Source: an uncultured Blautia sp. (GTDB lineage: Bacteria > Bacillota > Clostridia > Lachnospirales > Lachnospiraceae). Taken from it: DNA of 64,000 nucleotides. Each line of letters begins with the position of its first letter. Within the stretch, counting starts at the first letter, position 1. The position numbers and the translations under genes are program-made. Of the stretch, positions 17,708-25,467 are shown in pieces. Under the pieces are notes generated by a model, which saw nothing but the letters and a program-made list of their open reading frames with translations, made no database searches and was not told the origin of the DNA. The DNA is taken from NCBI GenBank assembly GCA_900543715.1, contig UQSX01000005.1, forward strand, positions 28,090 to 92,089, in the 5' to 3' direction.

Positions 17708-19048
17708 CTATCCTCTTCCTGTTGTTTTCCACTTTCCTGTCCGGTACCTGGCAAAAGATATGAGATAATTTGCCAGCCATCCCATAGGAACCGCATACCA
17801 CACAAAAGCAATACCGAATCTGGGGGCCATGGTTACCGCCACCACTACCCGGATGCAGAGGTTCACCATGTTGGCAATGGTAAACACCTTCATATCTCCT
17901 GCACCTCTTAAAAGACCATCTGTAATCATCTTCAGACCGATAAAGCTGAAGAAAAATCCAATAAACCGCATATAGGACATACCGGTGTTCATGGCAAGGA
18001 CCGTTCCCTCTTCTCCCAGAAACATGGCTATAAGAGGTCTGTAGAATAGTTCCAGGGTCACACAGAGAAGGATTCCAAATCCAAAAACAATCCCATAAGC
18101 CGTATGATACCCTTTCACTGCCCGTTCCTGTTTCCCTGCCCCCAGGTTCTGGGCAGTATAGGAAGACATCACATTTCCCATGGCGGCCATGGGTACGATA
18201 CAGATGCTTTCAATCCGCATTCCCGCAGAGTATCCTGCCAGCATCTGGGCCCCAAAACTATTCACCACAGACTGGACCAGCATCATGCCGATAGAGACTG
18301 TAGACTGCTGGAGGATGGAGGGAAGGGCAATCCCGCACATTTCTCCCAATTCCCTTTTGTCAAACCATTGGCTTTGTTCTCCCCCTTCATAGCTTTTCAT
18401 TTCCCCTGCAAAAATCAAAAAAGCCATAACCGCAGAGATTCCCTGGGCGATCAGAGTTGCCCAGGCCACACCTGCCACCCCCATGTGAAAGCTGTACACC
18501 ATGATCACATCCAGCACTACATTAAACACCGAGGAAAAAATAAGCAGATACAGCGGAATCCTGGATTTTCCCAGAGCGTTGAACATAGATGCCAGCACAT
18601 TATACATAAACAGGAAAGGCAGCCCAATAAAATAAATATTCAGATATTCCGTGGCATCCTCCATAATATTCTCCGGCGTGTTCAGAAGCTCCATGATCTC
18701 TTTTCCCAAGAGAAGTCCCGCTCCTCCCAGCACAATGCTCACCGCCAGAAAAGAAAGCAGTGCCGTGCTCACAGAAGTCTTCATTCTTTTATAGTTTCTG
18801 CCGCCGAAATACCGGCTGGTCAGCACCGAAGCCCCCATTCCGCCGCCAATGGCAATGGATATAAACACATTTGTCAGAGAATATGAGGCGCCCACTGCCG
18901 CCAGAGCATTCTCCCCTACAAACCTTCCCACCACAACAGAGTCCACCATGGTGTAAAACTGCTGAAACAAATTTCCTATGATCATGGGAAAAGCAAAAAG
19001 TAACAAAGCTTTTAAAGGCTTCTCCCGAATCAGATATTCCTTTTCCAT
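17708..19048 (-). CDS. MATE-family multidrug efflux transporter
   Basis: 446 residues with about 12 hydrophobic helices in two related halves. The N-terminal signature is typical: FAFPMIIGNLFQQFYTMVDSVVVGRFVGENALAAVGASYSL, here shown only in part. Members of this group extrude cationic drugs or metabolites in exchange for Na+ or H+. The substrate cannot be predicted. It lies 57 bp after recQ and 6 bp before the glycosylase, so it is probably co-transcribed. Confidence 0.92.
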   Translation of the reverse strand: MEKEYLIREKPLKALLLFAFPMIIGNLFQQFYTMVDSVVVGRFVGENALAAVGASYSLTNVFISIAIGGGMGASVLTSRYFGGRNYKRMKTSVSTALLSFLAVSIVLGGAGLLLGKEIMELLNTPENIMEDATEYLNIYFIGLPFLFMYNVLASMFNALGKSRIPLYLLIFSSVFNVVLDVIMVYSFHMGVAGVAWATLIAQGISAVMAFLIFAGEMKSYEGGEQSQWFDKRELGEMCGIALPSILQQSTVSIGMMLVQSVVNSFGAQMLAGYSAGMRIESICIVPMAAMGNVMSSYTAQNLGAGKQERAVKGYHTAYGIVFGFGILLCVTLELFYRPLIAMFLGEEGTVLAMNTGMSYMRFIGFFFSFIGLKMITDGLLRGAGDMKVFTIANMVNLCIRVVVAVTMAPRFGIAFVWYAVPMGWLANYLISFARYRTGKWKTTGRG

Positions 19049-19105
19049 TTTTATCTCCTGTTTCTTGTAGCCAAAACCCCTCGTGGGAATAAACTTCTAT
19101 GTCTG

Positions 19106-20956
19106 CTACTCTTTTTCAATATGGTTTTCTTCTATAAATTCTTTAATAACATCAGAAAATACTTTGCCATACTTCTGGTATTTATTATTCCCCACGCCAT
19201 TGATCTCTAACATCTCTTCTCTTGTTATAGGAAGATAGGAGCTCATTTCCCGAAGGGTCTTATCAGAGAAAATAATATACGGCGGTATATGAGCCTCCTG
19301 GGCCATCTGATACCGTTTTTGCCGCAGCAGTTCAAAGAGCTGAGGATATTTGGTTTCTTCGCTTCTCTTTGCCTTCTGTTTTTTCGGTCTGCTCTCTTCT
19401 TTTTCCTGCTGCCTGGGCAGTTTCAGGGCTACTGTCTCCGGCTGCTCCGCCTCCAGAAAATCCCTTCCCTTTTCTCCCAATTTCAGTACAGGGTAATCTC
19501 CTGAAGTAAGGACCAGATAATCTTTCACCAGCAGATCATTGATGATCTGACGGATACGGGCGGCAGTGGTTTTATTCAGTTCCCCGTAATGTGGATTTTC
19601 CTCCAGTCCAAACTGCCGGACTTTCTCTGTCCTGGCCCCATGTACGCCGTCGCAGACAGCCACGATTCCATACCTCTCTCTTGTAGACTTTACTAGCCCC
19701 AGGATACTTCTTGTCTCTTCTGTCACATCCAGATCTTCAAATTCCGTAAGACAGTTCTTGCAATTTCCACAGTAATTGCCTCCGTATTCTCCGAAGTATC
19801 GGAGGATGTATTCTCTGAGACATTCATTGGTGAAGCAGTAAAAAGTCATTTTCCGCAACCTCTCCATATTTCGCTCCCGGATAAGAGCCTGTTCTTCAAA
19901 ATCCAGTTCTTCATTTCCCTGCTGCTGGATCAGAAATTCATTCATCTTTACGTCCTGAGCTTTATAGTAAAGGATACATTCTCCAGGCTCTCCATCACGT
20001 CCGGCCCTGCCTGCTTCCTGGTAATAGCTCTCAATATCCTTAGGCATATTATAATGGATCACAAACCGGACATTTGATTTGTCAATTCCCATGCCAAAGG
20101 CGTTGGTAGCCACCATGATGGGCTTTCTGTCATAGATAAACCCCTCCTGGTTTTCCTTCTTTTCCCTGTCAGAAAGCCCTGCGTGATAACGTACTGCCGG
20201 GTAACCTGCCTCCAGAAGGGCTTCCTGTACTTCTTCCACTGTCTTCCTGGTATTACAGTAGATAATGCCGCTTTTCTCCGGATTTTTCCTCAGATATTCC
20301 AGCAGGGCATTCATTTTATCTTTAGGCTTTTCCACAGCAAAATACAGGTTCTTCCTGTCATAGCCTGTAACCATAACCTTGGGATTTTGGAGGCCCAGGA
20401 TACAGAGAATATCTTCTCTTACTGCTTTCGTAGCCGTGGCTGTGTAAGCCCCGATTACCGGGCGATGGGGAAGCTGGCTGATAAAATCCACAATTTTTAA
20501 ATAGCTTGGGCGAAAATCCTGACCCCACTGGGAAATACAGTGAGCCTCGTCTACTGCCACCATGGAAATCTCCACTGCCTGGATCAGAGAAAGAAAAGAC
20601 TCTGTCATCAGCCGCTCCGGGGCCACATAGATGATCTTATATCTGCCCTGTCTGGCCAGCTCCATAGCTTTCCTGTACTGTCCTTCTGTAAGGGAGCTGT
20701 TTATGTAAGCTGCATGGACTCCTGCCGCATTCAGGGCGGACACCTGGTCCTTCATCAGGGAAATCAGGGGCGAGACCACAACAGTAATGCCCGGAAAAAG
20801 AAGGGCCGGCACCTGAAAGCAAAGGGACTTGCCTGCTCCCGTAGGCATGATCCCCAGCACATCCCGTCCGGAAAGGGTACTGTCTACCAAAGTTTCCTGC
20901 CCTTCCCGGAAAGTATCATATCCAAAAATCTGTTTTAGTATTTCAAATTTATTCAT
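19106..20956 (-). CDS. recQ: ATP-dependent DNA helicase RecQ
   Basis: SF2 3'-to-5' helicase of 616 residues. Motif I MPTGAGKSLCFQVPA lies near residue 40; motif II is the DEAH box in VAVDEAHCISQWGQDFRPSY near residue 135. The RecQ-Ct zinc module has cysteines in CFTNECLREYILRYF and YCGNCKNCL near residues 370-400, followed by a winged helix and an HRDC domain over the last 90 residues (LFELLRQKRYQMA...INGVGNNKYQKYG). It acts in recombination and replication-fork repair. Start at 20956 with AAGGAGG close by (short spacing). Confidence 0.95.
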   Translation of the reverse strand: MNKFEILKQIFGYDTFREGQETLVDSTLSGRDVLGIMPTGAGKSLCFQVPALLFPGITVVVSPLISLMKDQVSALNAAGVHAAYINSSLTEGQYRKAMELARQGRYKIIYVAPERLMTESFLSLIQAVEISMVAVDEAHCISQWGQDFRPSYLKIVDFISQLPHRPVIGAYTATATKAVREDILCILGLQNPKVMVTGYDRKNLYFAVEKPKDKMNALLEYLRKNPEKSGIIYCNTRKTVEEVQEALLEAGYPAVRYHAGLSDREKKENQEGFIYDRKPIMVATNAFGMGIDKSNVRFVIHYNMPKDIESYYQEAGRAGRDGEPGECILYYKAQDVKMNEFLIQQQGNEELDFEEQALIRERNMERLRKMTFYCFTNECLREYILRYFGEYGGNYCGNCKNCLTEFEDLDVTEETRSILGLVKSTRERYGIVAVCDGVHGARTEKVRQFGLEENPHYGELNKTTAARIRQIINDLLVKDYLVLTSGDYPVLKLGEKGRDFLEAEQPETVALKLPRQQEKEESRPKKQKAKRSEETKYPQLFELLRQKRYQMAQEAHIPPYIIFSDKTLREMSSYLPITREEMLEINGVGNNKYQKYGKVFSDVIKEFIEENHIEKE

Positions 20957-21044
20957 AATCCTCCTTAGATATCTGCAAAACCTATCATATATAAATCCTA
21001 TTGTATCAGAAAAATCCCTGAAAGAATAGAAAAGCTGAAATTCT

Positions 21045-21095
21045 ATGATGGATTACGAAAAAATGGGTAAACGGATCAAAAGATATGAAAATGTT
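21045..21095 (+). pseudogene. Possible 5' remnant of an XRE-type regulator gene
   Basis: The plus strand encodes MDYEKMGKRIKRYEN from the second ATG (21048). This closely resembles the first 15 residues of many Firmicute XRE-family helix-turn-helix proteins (MDYEK.GKRI.KYR), but the frame then runs into the terminator hairpin of the gene on the opposite strand and into its coding region. There is no good ribosome site. A remnant or a chance match are both possible. Confidence 0.25.
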
Positions 21096-21097
21096 TA

Positions 21098-21121
21098 CAG
21101 GGTGCTATTTCTAGCACCCTG
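21098..21121 (-). terminator. Terminator hairpin of the four-helix protein gene
   Basis: Perfect 8-bp inverted repeat GGGTGCTA / TAGCACCC with a 4-nt loop, directly behind the stop of the gene starting at 21559. The following minus-strand sequence is only moderately T-rich, so the terminator is weak by sequence. Confidence 0.5.
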
Positions 21122-21127
21122 CACTGA

Positions 21128-21559
21128 TCACAAAAACTTCTGCATATCCTTCATCAAAGATTCCTCTGTACGCACAATATCTTTAGCCAGGTTCATGCTC
21201 TGTCCCGAGGCATTTTTGTATTCATTGATATAGCCTCCCAGAGTCTGGATTCCCATATTGCAGCCATCCATGACCAGTTTTGCCACCTGACTGCTGTCAT
21301 CTTTCATCATCAGTTTCATCTCTGTGGTCAGTTTCGAAAAAGCTGAAGCCATCATTCCCGGTTCTTTCTCCTGACTGCCCTCTTCCAAAAGCATCTTGGC
21401 AGCTTTCTCTTCATATGCCTTATGTTTCTTGTCATAGGTATCCATAAGTTCTTTCAGCTCTTCGTTCTTTACATAATCCCTCATCTGATCAAAACTGTTG
21501 ATTGCCATTTTACAGCCCAGGCTGCACTCCCGCAAAAGCCCTCTGGTCTGTGCGTCCAT
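21128..21559 (-). CDS. Small four-helix-bundle protein, DUF2383/ferritin-like
   Basis: 143 residues, all helical by composition and cytosolic (no signal or membrane segment). The beginning LRECSLGCKMAINSFDQMRDYV followed by LKELMDTYDKKHKAYEEKAAKML resembles the four-helix-bundle proteins grouped as DUF2383 and related ferritin-like domains, common in Lachnospiraceae. The function is not known. It is a single gene between recQ and the sigma-factor pair, with AAGGG near the start. Confidence 0.6.
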   Translation of the reverse strand: MDAQTRGLLRECSLGCKMAINSFDQMRDYVKNEELKELMDTYDKKHKAYEEKAAKMLLEEGSQEKEPGMMASAFSKLTTEMKLMMKDDSSQVAKLVMDGCNMGIQTLGGYINEYKNASGQSMNLAKDIVRTEESLMKDMQKFL

Positions 21560-21678
21560 TATAATCCCTTCTTTCCTGTTTTTTCTTTTTACAGCATCAG
21601 TCAGGTTCCAACATCCCTGTGTATAATCTGATACCCTCTGTCAAAAACAGTATTCCCAAAAAATTTCTTCTATACTCC

Positions 21679-22239
21679 TTACTTAATCAATATCTCAGTT
21701 TCCAGCTGAGGCTCTTCCGGAGTTCCGGTGACAGTCAGTCTTCTCTCCTGTCCCTCAAAGGTATAGTCCTGGGTATAGATTCCATTTTCCCTGAGCTGGT
21801 CTGTAATATCTATCTCCGTATCACCTATGTTCAGGCCCAGTCGCCTGCTGTCTTCATGATAAACCAGCGTCACATAATATTCTCCATCTTCACCATATTC
21901 ATGGACCACGGTGATCTGGGTACCGTCCTCGGCGTGAAGCACCGTCTCATAGGGAGTGGAAGCTTCTTTGTCTACTGTCAGATTCTTAAACACCATAGCA
22001 ATCTGCTGGGCCGCTTCCCCTGCCAGCTGTCGGACATCTGTATCAGAAGCCGCCAGAACTCCTACAGATAAAGAACAGGTCAGCACCACAGCTGCTGCTG
22101 CACCTGCAAATGCTTTTCTTTTCAATCTTGGATATTTTTTCGGCTTTGTCATTTTATAAACCTCCTTCACAGCTCCACTGGAAGGTGTCAGATGGCCGCA
22201 GGCCTTTTGATATATTTTTTTTGGGAATTCTTCATTCAT
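21679..22239 (-). CDS. Membrane-anchored partner of the ECF sigma factor (putative anti-sigma)
   Basis: 186 residues: a short cytosolic N-terminus (about 1-40), a single membrane helix (AFAGAAAAVVLTCSLSVGVLA, about residues 44-64) and an extracytoplasmic domain of about 115 residues with alternating polar/beta-like pattern. The gene overlaps the sigma-factor stop by 8 nt, the usual arrangement for an ECF sigma and its anti-sigma factor. The sequence does not contain a zinc-type anti-sigma motif that I can see, so the role is inferred from topology and coupling. Confidence 0.65.
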   Translation of the reverse strand: MNEEFPKKIYQKACGHLTPSSGAVKEVYKMTKPKKYPRLKRKAFAGAAAAVVLTCSLSVGVLAASDTDVRQLAGEAAQQIAMVFKNLTVDKEASTPYETVLHAEDGTQITVVHEYGEDGEYYVTLVYHEDSRRLGLNIGDTEIDITDQLRENGIYTQDYTFEGQERRLTVTGTPEEPQLETEILIK

Positions 22240-22732
22240 AATTTACCTCCTCCAGCAGTTTTTTCAATCTTTTACGTGCTCTGGAAAGCCAGGTCTGAAT
22301 GGTGGAAGGACTTTTTCCCAGCATATCCCCAATGTCTGCCACGGAATATTCTTCATAATAATACAGATAGATGGGAACCCGGTATTTTCTGGGCAGCCGG
22401 AAAATCTGCTCCAGAAGTTCTTTTTCCCTTATTCTTTCATATCCCTCTGCCCCAGCCTGTCCTTGTTCCTTTTCCTCTTCCTCCTGACAAAAATCCATTC
22501 GCTTTTTCCATGGAGAGGCGATCAGCCTTTTACATTCATTCACCGTAACATGGACCAGCCAGTGCTTCAGATGCTCTTCGCTGTCAAATTCCGGATTTTT
22601 CTGATAAAGCCTCATAAAAACTGTCTGCATAACGTCCTCTGCGTCATGGGTGTTTCTGCAGTCATGGAGAGCAATCCGGTAAACCATATCCTGATACTGA
22701 GCCACAATTTCAATATATCTGATTTCTTCCAC
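22232..22732 (-). CDS. ECF-type RNA polymerase sigma factor
   Basis: 166 residues with the two domains of group IV sigma factors. Region 2 reads YQDMVYRIALHDCRNTHDAEDVMQTVFMRLY (positions about 12-42). Region 4 reads LPRKYRVPIYLYYYEEYSVADIGDMLG followed by the helix SPSTIQTWLSRARKRLKKLL. It starts with GTG, GAGG 9 nt upstream. It is translationally coupled to the membrane partner; the signal sensed is unknown. Confidence 0.9.
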   Translation of the reverse strand: MEEIRYIEIVAQYQDMVYRIALHDCRNTHDAEDVMQTVFMRLYQKNPEFDSEEHLKHWLVHVTVNECKRLIASPWKKRMDFCQEEEEKEQGQAGAEGYERIREKELLEQIFRLPRKYRVPIYLYYYEEYSVADIGDMLGKSPSTIQTWLSRARKRLKKLLEEVNYE

Positions 22733-22842
22733 TATTTCATACCTCGCAGGCGCCCTGTACTTTTCCTATTGTGAAAAGCCTTTCACCTATAATACCCGAA
22801 AGGCCAGGAAAAAATCTCATTTTTTCCAGAAAAGTTTTTCAA

Positions 22843-22886
22843 ACGAAAAAAGAGCCCCTGCAAGATTACTCTCACCCTGGGACTCT
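22843..22886 (-). terminator. Terminator of the small membrane-protein pair
   Basis: Minus strand: AGAGTCCC pairs with GGGGCTCT (one G-U) across a loop of about 20 nt, followed by TTTTTTCG. It lies behind the two micro-ORFs that start at 23226 and 23001. Confidence 0.65.
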
Positions 22887-22932
22887 CTGCATTTTTTGTC
22901 CTGTCATTTTACTGTGAAAACTGGAAGTTGCT

Positions 22933-23001
22933 TTACTCATGTTCTATAAATCCAACGACTGAAAAAATCAGTCCCACAATGCCTATTCCAATTTTTTTCA
23001 T
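22933..23001 (-). CDS. 22-residue hydrophobic micropeptide
   Basis: ATG at 23001 with AAAGGAGGA about 10 nt upstream opens a frame MKKIGIGIVGLIFSVVGFIE..., ending after HE at 22933. It encodes one hydrophobic helix with a lysine-rich start, the shape of a small membrane peptide. It lies 42 bp after the 60-residue membrane protein gene and is followed by a terminator. The ribosome site is strong and the position tidy, but no family is recognised. Confidence 0.5.
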   Translation of the reverse strand: MKKIGIGIVGLIFSVVGFIEHE

Positions 23002-23043
23002 AAATAATAAGTCCTCCTTTGCAAATTAGGATTCCTATGTATT

Positions 23044-23226
23044 TTACAGGAACCAATTAAAAGGATTCAACAGTTCAAAGAAAAGGTGCAGGAAAGTATC
23101 CTTGAGTTTTTCTTTGGCATATGTTTTTCCCTTTCTTAGGCCAAAAAGCGCCCGTACAAATGAAATTAGTGTAATCACTGGAACATATATTATCAATACC
23201 AAAATTATAATCCAGAATACTTCCAT
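23044..23226 (-). CDS. 60-residue small membrane protein
   Basis: One strong hydrophobic helix at the N-terminus (FWIIILVLIIYVPVITLISF, residues 4-23), a basic middle (GLRKGKTYAKEKLK) and an amphipathic end rich in F, L and W. GAGGAG lies about 12 nt upstream of the ATG. Probably co-transcribed with the following micropeptide. No family recognised; such pairs can be regulatory membrane peptides, toxins or secretion helpers, and the sequence does not discriminate. Confidence 0.5.
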   Translation of the reverse strand: MEVFWIIILVLIIYVPVITLISFVRALFGLRKGKTYAKEKLKDTFLHLFFELLNPFNWFL

Positions 23227-23317
23227 ACAAATACTTTATCTCCTCTGTAAATGGGGGGATGATCTTCTCTGGGAATAAATCATGTTTTCTCATTCCAGGC
23301 CACAGCAGTTAAAGTTT

Positions 23318-24358
23318 CTACCTCTCTATCCGTCCTTGTCTCCCTTTACCTTTGAAGAATCCTCCATTCAGTCCCAGGCTCTTTTTCTTTCCTGAAAAGT
23401 CTTCACTGACCATAAGCTGGATCCTGAAATCAAATTTCTCCCACTCCATAAATCCCACTGTAAAGGGATGTTCCTCCACTGCCAGGATCTCCATGCCTTC
23501 CTTGGAAAATCTGGGGTATTTTCCCCGAAATCCCCGGCGGTACAGCTCTTCTTCCACATGGAGCCGTTCCTTTTCTATCCGTTCATTCATTTCTTTTCCA
23601 TAATCCCGCTTTTTGTACTGGATGGATTCTTGGCAGACCAGCTCTCTGATCTTTTCATAAAGCTTCTGGCTGCAGGGACTTTCCATTCTGTAGATAATCA
23701 CCTTTTCCAGGAAAATCAGGGGCACTTTCTCATAGATTCCTGCCAGAAATGCCATAGCTTTGTCTCCCGCCAGACCGGCGATTCTCCTCATCTCTGCTGC
23801 TCCCTGGACAGTATCTGGATAATACGGATCCAGAGATTCTTTTATAGGACTCCAATACCGAAAAGGCCGGAATTCCATAAGCCGCATCAGTTCCTGTTCC
23901 CTTGAGGTACACATGGCTTCCCCAAAATACTCATATTTATCATAGACTGTTCCCAGCATATAGACCAGCTGCCGCCACTGCTCCTGACCCTTTTCCTTCA
24001 GCCAGAAATGTCCGATCTGATGGTATTGGTATCCTTCCAGTTTTACCTGGATTTCCCAAAACCAGAGGGTAAAAATATTTTCTTCTCCCTGATGTACCAC
24101 CAGAACTTTCTCCTCTTCCTTAAAAGAAAGATATCCCACAGTACATGACTCATATCCGGTGAGATATTCTCCGGTACATCTGCAGTCTGTAAGGACCAGA
24201 TAACATTCCAGAGCATCGTTCATCATATAGGGGACATACCCCTGCCCCTGGCGGATATAAAGCTCAAATACCTCTTTATCAAAGATTTCTTTCAGCTTTT
24301 GAAATCCTTCCTCCATGTCCGGAGTAACTCCGGCAAGTTTTTCCATGCTGTCTGTCAT
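23318..24358 (-). CDS. DUF3878 family protein
   Basis: About 346 residues, soluble, no signal peptide. The sequence matches the uncharacterised DUF3878 family known mainly from Lachnospiraceae: conserved pieces include YVPYMMNDALECYLVLTDC, WFWEIQVKLEGYQYHQIGHFWLK and FLEKVIIYRMESPCSQKLYEKI. The frame is open into the upstream phosphatase gene, but the only ATG with a ribosome site (GAAAGGA) is at 24358, just past the phosphatase stop; an ATG at 24382 would overlap the stop. It is the second gene of a two-gene operon. Function unknown. Confidence 0.75.
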   Translation of the reverse strand: MTDSMEKLAGVTPDMEEGFQKLKEIFDKEVFELYIRQGQGYVPYMMNDALECYLVLTDCRCTGEYLTGYESCTVGYLSFKEEEKVLVVHQGEENIFTLWFWEIQVKLEGYQYHQIGHFWLKEKGQEQWRQLVYMLGTVYDKYEYFGEAMCTSREQELMRLMEFRPFRYWSPIKESLDPYYPDTVQGAAEMRRIAGLAGDKAMAFLAGIYEKVPLIFLEKVIIYRMESPCSQKLYEKIRELVCQESIQYKKRDYGKEMNERIEKERLHVEEELYRRGFRGKYPRFSKEGMEILAVEEHPFTVGFMEWEKFDFRIQLMVSEDFSGKKKSLGLNGGFFKGKGRQGRIER

Positions 24359-24374
24359 ATCCTTATCTTTCCTT

Positions 24375-25106
24375 TCAGTCATGGCGCTGGAAAGGATCAT
24401 CGAAGGTTTCGCAGAACCGGGCGGCAAAAGCCGGTTCTTCCCCCTTTGCATAGAGATGAGATACATCCCCGTAGGACCTCATACGGAATAATGCAATTCC
24501 CTCCCGTCTTTCCTCAGTGATCACCGACGTTACAGAACTGGGTGCCGCCACGAAATGGTGCCACAGGATCATCGGAGAAATATGCAAAAGGTGAGTTAAA
24601 AGTACGCATCCCAGACCAAAGTGACAAAAGAAAGCCAGCTTATCCTTATTAGCCCTTTCAACCCTGTAATAATTTTCTTCTCTCACATAACCGTGTTCCT
24701 TTAATAGCCTGTCAAAATTTTCTGTTACCCAGTCATACTCAGCTTTAACATCTTCCTCCTGAAATACCGGTGCCTTCCACCAGTTATCATAGTCATAAAA
24801 TTCCGGATTCTTCGTCCAGTCCTGAGGCAGCCAGTCCCAGGAGATCATTTTCTTCTCCGTTACATCCGGTCTGTTGATCCTGGGGCTAAATTCCCGCAGC
24901 CATGGGCAGACAACAGCCTCTCTGTTTAATTTTTTCAACGTGCAGGAAGCGGTATCTCTGGCCCTTCCAAGGGGAGATACGTAAAAATCCTGAATGTCCA
25001 TTTTTACCAGCTTTTCTGAAAGGTACTCCGCCTCCTTCCAGCCTTTTTCCGTAAGAGAATCTATAGTATAATCCGGGTCTCCGTGTCTGATGATCAATAA
25101 TTCCAT
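24375..25106 (-). CDS. Histidine phosphatase superfamily protein (phosphoglycerate-mutase-like)
   Basis: 243 residues beginning MELLIIRHGDPDYTIDSLTEKGWKEAE. The RHG motif at residues 7-9 supplies the phospho-histidine, and SPLGRARDTASCTL near residue 45 supplies the second arginine. The later histidine is in FFCHFGLGC near residue 152. Members hydrolyse phosphate esters of many small molecules; the substrate is not evident. It has its own promoter 90 bp upstream and is followed by the DUF3878 gene. Confidence 0.88.
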   Translation of the reverse strand: MELLIIRHGDPDYTIDSLTEKGWKEAEYLSEKLVKMDIQDFYVSPLGRARDTASCTLKKLNREAVVCPWLREFSPRINRPDVTEKKMISWDWLPQDWTKNPEFYDYDNWWKAPVFQEEDVKAEYDWVTENFDRLLKEHGYVREENYYRVERANKDKLAFFCHFGLGCVLLTHLLHISPMILWHHFVAAPSSVTSVITEERREGIALFRMRSYGDVSHLYAKGEEPAFAARFCETFDDPFQRHD

Positions 25107-25186
25107 TTTTTGTTCCTTTCTGGTATCCTGCTTTTTCTCAAAGTAGTTCCATTTCTTTTTTCTTCCCTATCTCCCCCAATGGATTC

Positions 25187-25215
25187 ATTGTAGCATTGGT
25201 CTGCCTCCTTGACAA
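25187..25215 (-). promoter_or_regulatory. Promoter of the histidine phosphatase / DUF3878 operon
   Basis: Minus-strand TTGTCA (25210-25215) and TACAAT (25187-25192) with a 17-bp spacer. It starts inside the otherwise gene-free stretch that follows the kinase remnant. Confidence 0.65.
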
Positions 25216-25306
25216 GAACTCCCGCTGGTAAGGAGATTTCCTCTTTCGGTAAGCAGCACAGGCCTCTCCTTTCCCGGCATATTTGCTTTTCAGCGACAGC
25301 GGCCTC

Positions 25307-25450
25307 TCACAGCGGTATCTTCATTACCACCTCTGCTCCCCCGGTTTTCCTGGAATTTCCCAGGGTCAGTGTTCCCTTATGCTGTATCACAATAGTATTT
25401 GCAATATACAATCTCATTCCATAATGCGGTTTGGAACTTCTGCTTTTATC
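25307..25450 (-). pseudogene. C-terminal remnant of a sensor histidine kinase
   Basis: In the stretch of 360 bp between the phosphatase and the deacetylase, the minus strand reads SKPHYGMRLYIANTIVIQHKG and then TLTLGNSRKTGGAEVVMKIPL before a stop at 25307. This is the end of a HATPase_c domain: the G2 box (GxGLYIA, here GMRLYIA), the helix after it, and the last two strands. No start codon, no H box and no N or G1 box exist upstream, where the frame runs out of phase into the deacetylase gene. It is the tail of a deleted kinase gene. Confidence 0.6.
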
Positions 25451-25467
25451 GCCCATATAAAACTTTT

